From NCBI RefSeq assembly GCF_000744785.1, contig NZ_JQMO01000002.1:992001-1056000 (forward strand): a stretch of 64,000 nucleotides of DNA, in the 5' to 3' direction. Within the stretch, counting starts at the first letter, position 1, and every line of letters starts with the position of its first letter. The stretch comes from Kitasatospora azatica KCTC 9699. Its GTDB lineage: Bacteria > Actinomycetota > Actinomycetes > Streptomycetales > Streptomycetaceae. The position numbers were made by a program, and so were the translations under genes. Shown here piece by piece: positions 63,074 to 64,000 of this stretch. Under the pieces are notes generated by a model. The model ran no database searches and was not told where the DNA came from. It saw nothing but the letters and a program-made list of their open reading frames with translations.

Positions 63074-63505
63074 ATGACGATCAAGATTGCCAACGCTCAG
63101 CTGTGGGTGCACGACCAGGAGGTGGCGCTGGACTTCTACGTCAACAAGGTCGGCTTCGAGGTGCGTGCGGACGTGACGCTGCCCGAGATGGGTGACTTCC
63201 GCTGGCTCACCGTCGGCCCGGTCGGCCAGCCCGACGTCTCGATCACGCTGATGGCGGTCCCCGGCGCCCCGGTCATGGACGACCAGACCCGCGAGCAGGT
63301 GCTGGACCTGACCGGCAAGGGCTTCGCCGGCACCGTCTTCCTCACCACCGACGACTGCGACGCCGCCTACACCGAGCTGTCGGCGCGCGGTGTCGAGTTC
63401 ATCGAGAAGCCGGAGGACCGCCCCTACGGCCGGGACGCCGGCTTCCGCGACCCGTCCGGCAACCACCTGCGGCTGACCGAGCTGCGCGAGGACCTCGGCC
63501 TCTGA
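63074..63505 (+). CDS. VOC-family (glyoxalase/bleomycin-resistance-like) protein
   Basis: The 143-residue protein is a single VOC fold beginning KIANAQLWVHDQEVALDFYV and ending AGFRDPSGNHLRLTEL. Histidine early and glutamate late (HDQE, TELRED) might bind a metal. It could be a dioxygenase-like enzyme or a resistance protein; it is similar to PhnB/YdfO-type proteins. AGGAGAAGGACG precedes the ATG at 63074. It is likely transcribed with the AraC gene. Confidence 0.9.
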   Translation: MTIKIANAQLWVHDQEVALDFYVNKVGFEVRADVTLPEMGDFRWLTVGPVGQPDVSITLMAVPGAPVMDDQTREQVLDLTGKGFAGTVFLTTDDCDAAYTELSARGVEFIEKPEDRPYGRDAGFRDPSGNHLRLTELREDLGL

Positions 63506-63528
63506 GCCGTCGCAGCCGGCACAGCACT

Positions 63529-63569
63529 GCGGGCGGCCGCCCCGGGCTCAGCCCCCGGCGGCCGCCCGC
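63529..63569. terminator. Hairpin terminator between the VOC and NAD(P)H-binding genes
   Basis: GCGGGCGGCCGCC and GGCGGCCGCCCGC form a perfect 13-bp stem. The right arm overlaps the last codons of the minus-strand gene, so it can stop both convergent transcripts. Confidence 0.65.
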
Positions 63570-64000
63570 ACGGCCTCCAGCACCGGCTCCGCACCGCCGA
63601 TCAGCTCCAGGGTGTGCCCTGCCGTACCGGGCTCGGCCAGCAGCGCGGCCAGCACCGCCGCCACGTCGTCCCGGCTCACCGCCCCACGACCGGTCCGCTC
63701 GGCCAGCCGCACCAGCCCGGTCCCCTGGTCGTCGGTCAGCATCCCGGGCCGCAGGACCGTCCAGTCCAGCCCGCTGCGGGCCCGGACGTCCTCGTCCGCC
63801 GCGCCCTTGGCCCGCAGGTACGCCCCGAACTGCGGGTTCGCCCCGTCCGGCGCCTGCGCGTCCGCGCCCATCGACGAGATCACCAGGAACCGCCGCACCC
63901 CCGCCGCCTCGGCCGCGTCCGCGAACAGCGCACAGGCCCCACGGTCCACGGTCTCCTTGCGCGCCACCCCGCTGCCGGGCCCGGCCCCGGCCGCGAAGAC
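63548..64000 (-). CDS. NAD(P)H-binding (atypical SDR) protein, N-terminus outside window
   Basis: The open frame continues past the right edge, so only about the last 150 residues are visible. VFAAGAG before the ATG at 63967 reads as the continuation of an earlier strand, so that ATG is internal. FADAAEAAGVRRFLVISSMG and AYLRAKGAADEDVRARSGLD followed by WTVLRPGMLTDDQG are the YxxxK-like and RPG pieces of NmrA/atypical short-chain dehydrogenases. It may act as a redox-sensing or isomerase-like protein. The gene ends at a hairpin terminator. Confidence 0.85.
   Translation of the reverse strand, partial: VFAAGAGPGSGVARKETVDRGACALFADAAEAAGVRRFLVISSMGADAQAPDGANPQFGAYLRAKGAADEDVRARSGLDWTVLRPGMLTDDQGTGLVRLAERTGRGAVSRDDVAAVLAALLAEPGTAGHTLELIGGAEPVLEAVRAAAGG

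Overview
The window is high-GC DNA (visually about 70% or more) with strong GGAGG-type ribosome binding sites, many GTG starts and ATGA/GTGA gene overlaps. It also carries Streptomyces-type families: a HTTM/DUF5819 cassette, LivHM, roadblock proteins, TerD, CBM13-bearing secreted glycosidases and a PIG-L deacetylase of the mycothiol type. It is best explained as chromosomal DNA of a streptomycete (Streptomyces, Kitasatospora or Streptacidiphilus), probably an accessory or arm-like region because decayed genes are frequent. No rRNA, tRNA, CRISPR array, replication origin or intact insertion sequence was seen.

Layout. 1-5.5 kb: an FAD oxidoreductase (cut by the window edge), a methyltransferase, an ECF sigma factor remnant, a compact DUF5819-HTTM-DCC operon resembling the SdpA/SdpB pair, and a secreted ice-binding-fold protein with a Gly/Thr-rich stalk and a His/Cys-rich tail. 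5.9-13.6 kb: SDR/DUF2867 protein, DoxX-like protein, DNA photolyase, DHA2 drug exporter, PIG-L deacetylase, Rieske oxygenase. 13.8-16 kb: a LacI-type operator, a deletion-made GH16/CBM13 mini-gene and an intact GH64 beta-1,3-glucanase. 16.1-20.2 kb: a gene graveyard with truncated TrmO, membrane protein, methyltransferase, IS630 transposase and other fragments around an intact TerD and a glyoxalase. 20.3-25.9 kb: a secreted serine protease with a TTA second codon, and two translationally coupled ABC exporters with a short upstream ORF.

26-38.9 kb is a xylan-utilisation island. It holds a LacI regulator, an operon for xylobiose-type uptake (binding lipoprotein, two permeases) ending in a GH3 glycosidase, a GH10 xylanase, a GH62 arabinofuranosidase and a CE1 esterase. 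The last three carry CBM13. Two operator classes recur: GAAAsTTTC-type inverted repeats near the uptake operon and the esterase, and GTTAGCGCTAAC-type sites before the xylanase and arabinofuranosidase. Together the genes would debranch and cut xylan outside the cell, import the oligosaccharides and hydrolyse them inside.

39.8-42.1 kb is a four-gene operon of three roadblock/LC7 proteins and one DUF4388-like winged-helix protein, with none of the kinase, DUF742 or GTPase partners of classical conservons. 42.5-44.7 kb: metallophosphoesterase (its usual downstream phosphopantetheinyl transferase seems lost), HIT and ferritin-like proteins. 44.8-50.8 kb: a branched-chain-amino-acid-type ABC system. 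Its two lipoproteins diverge from an Ada-like zinc-motif membrane protein, a fused LivH-LivM permease, LivG and a LivF whose Walker A lysine is arginine. 51-64 kb: a frameshifted CBM13-phosphoesterase, AI-2E transporter, a DasR-like site before a gene remnant, SRPBCC protein, an ohrR/ohr divergent pair with its operator, an MMPL exporter with a 16-bp palindrome, a CitA/CitB-type two-component system divergent from a dicarboxylate symporter, an AraC/VOC pair and a partial NAD(P)H-binding protein.
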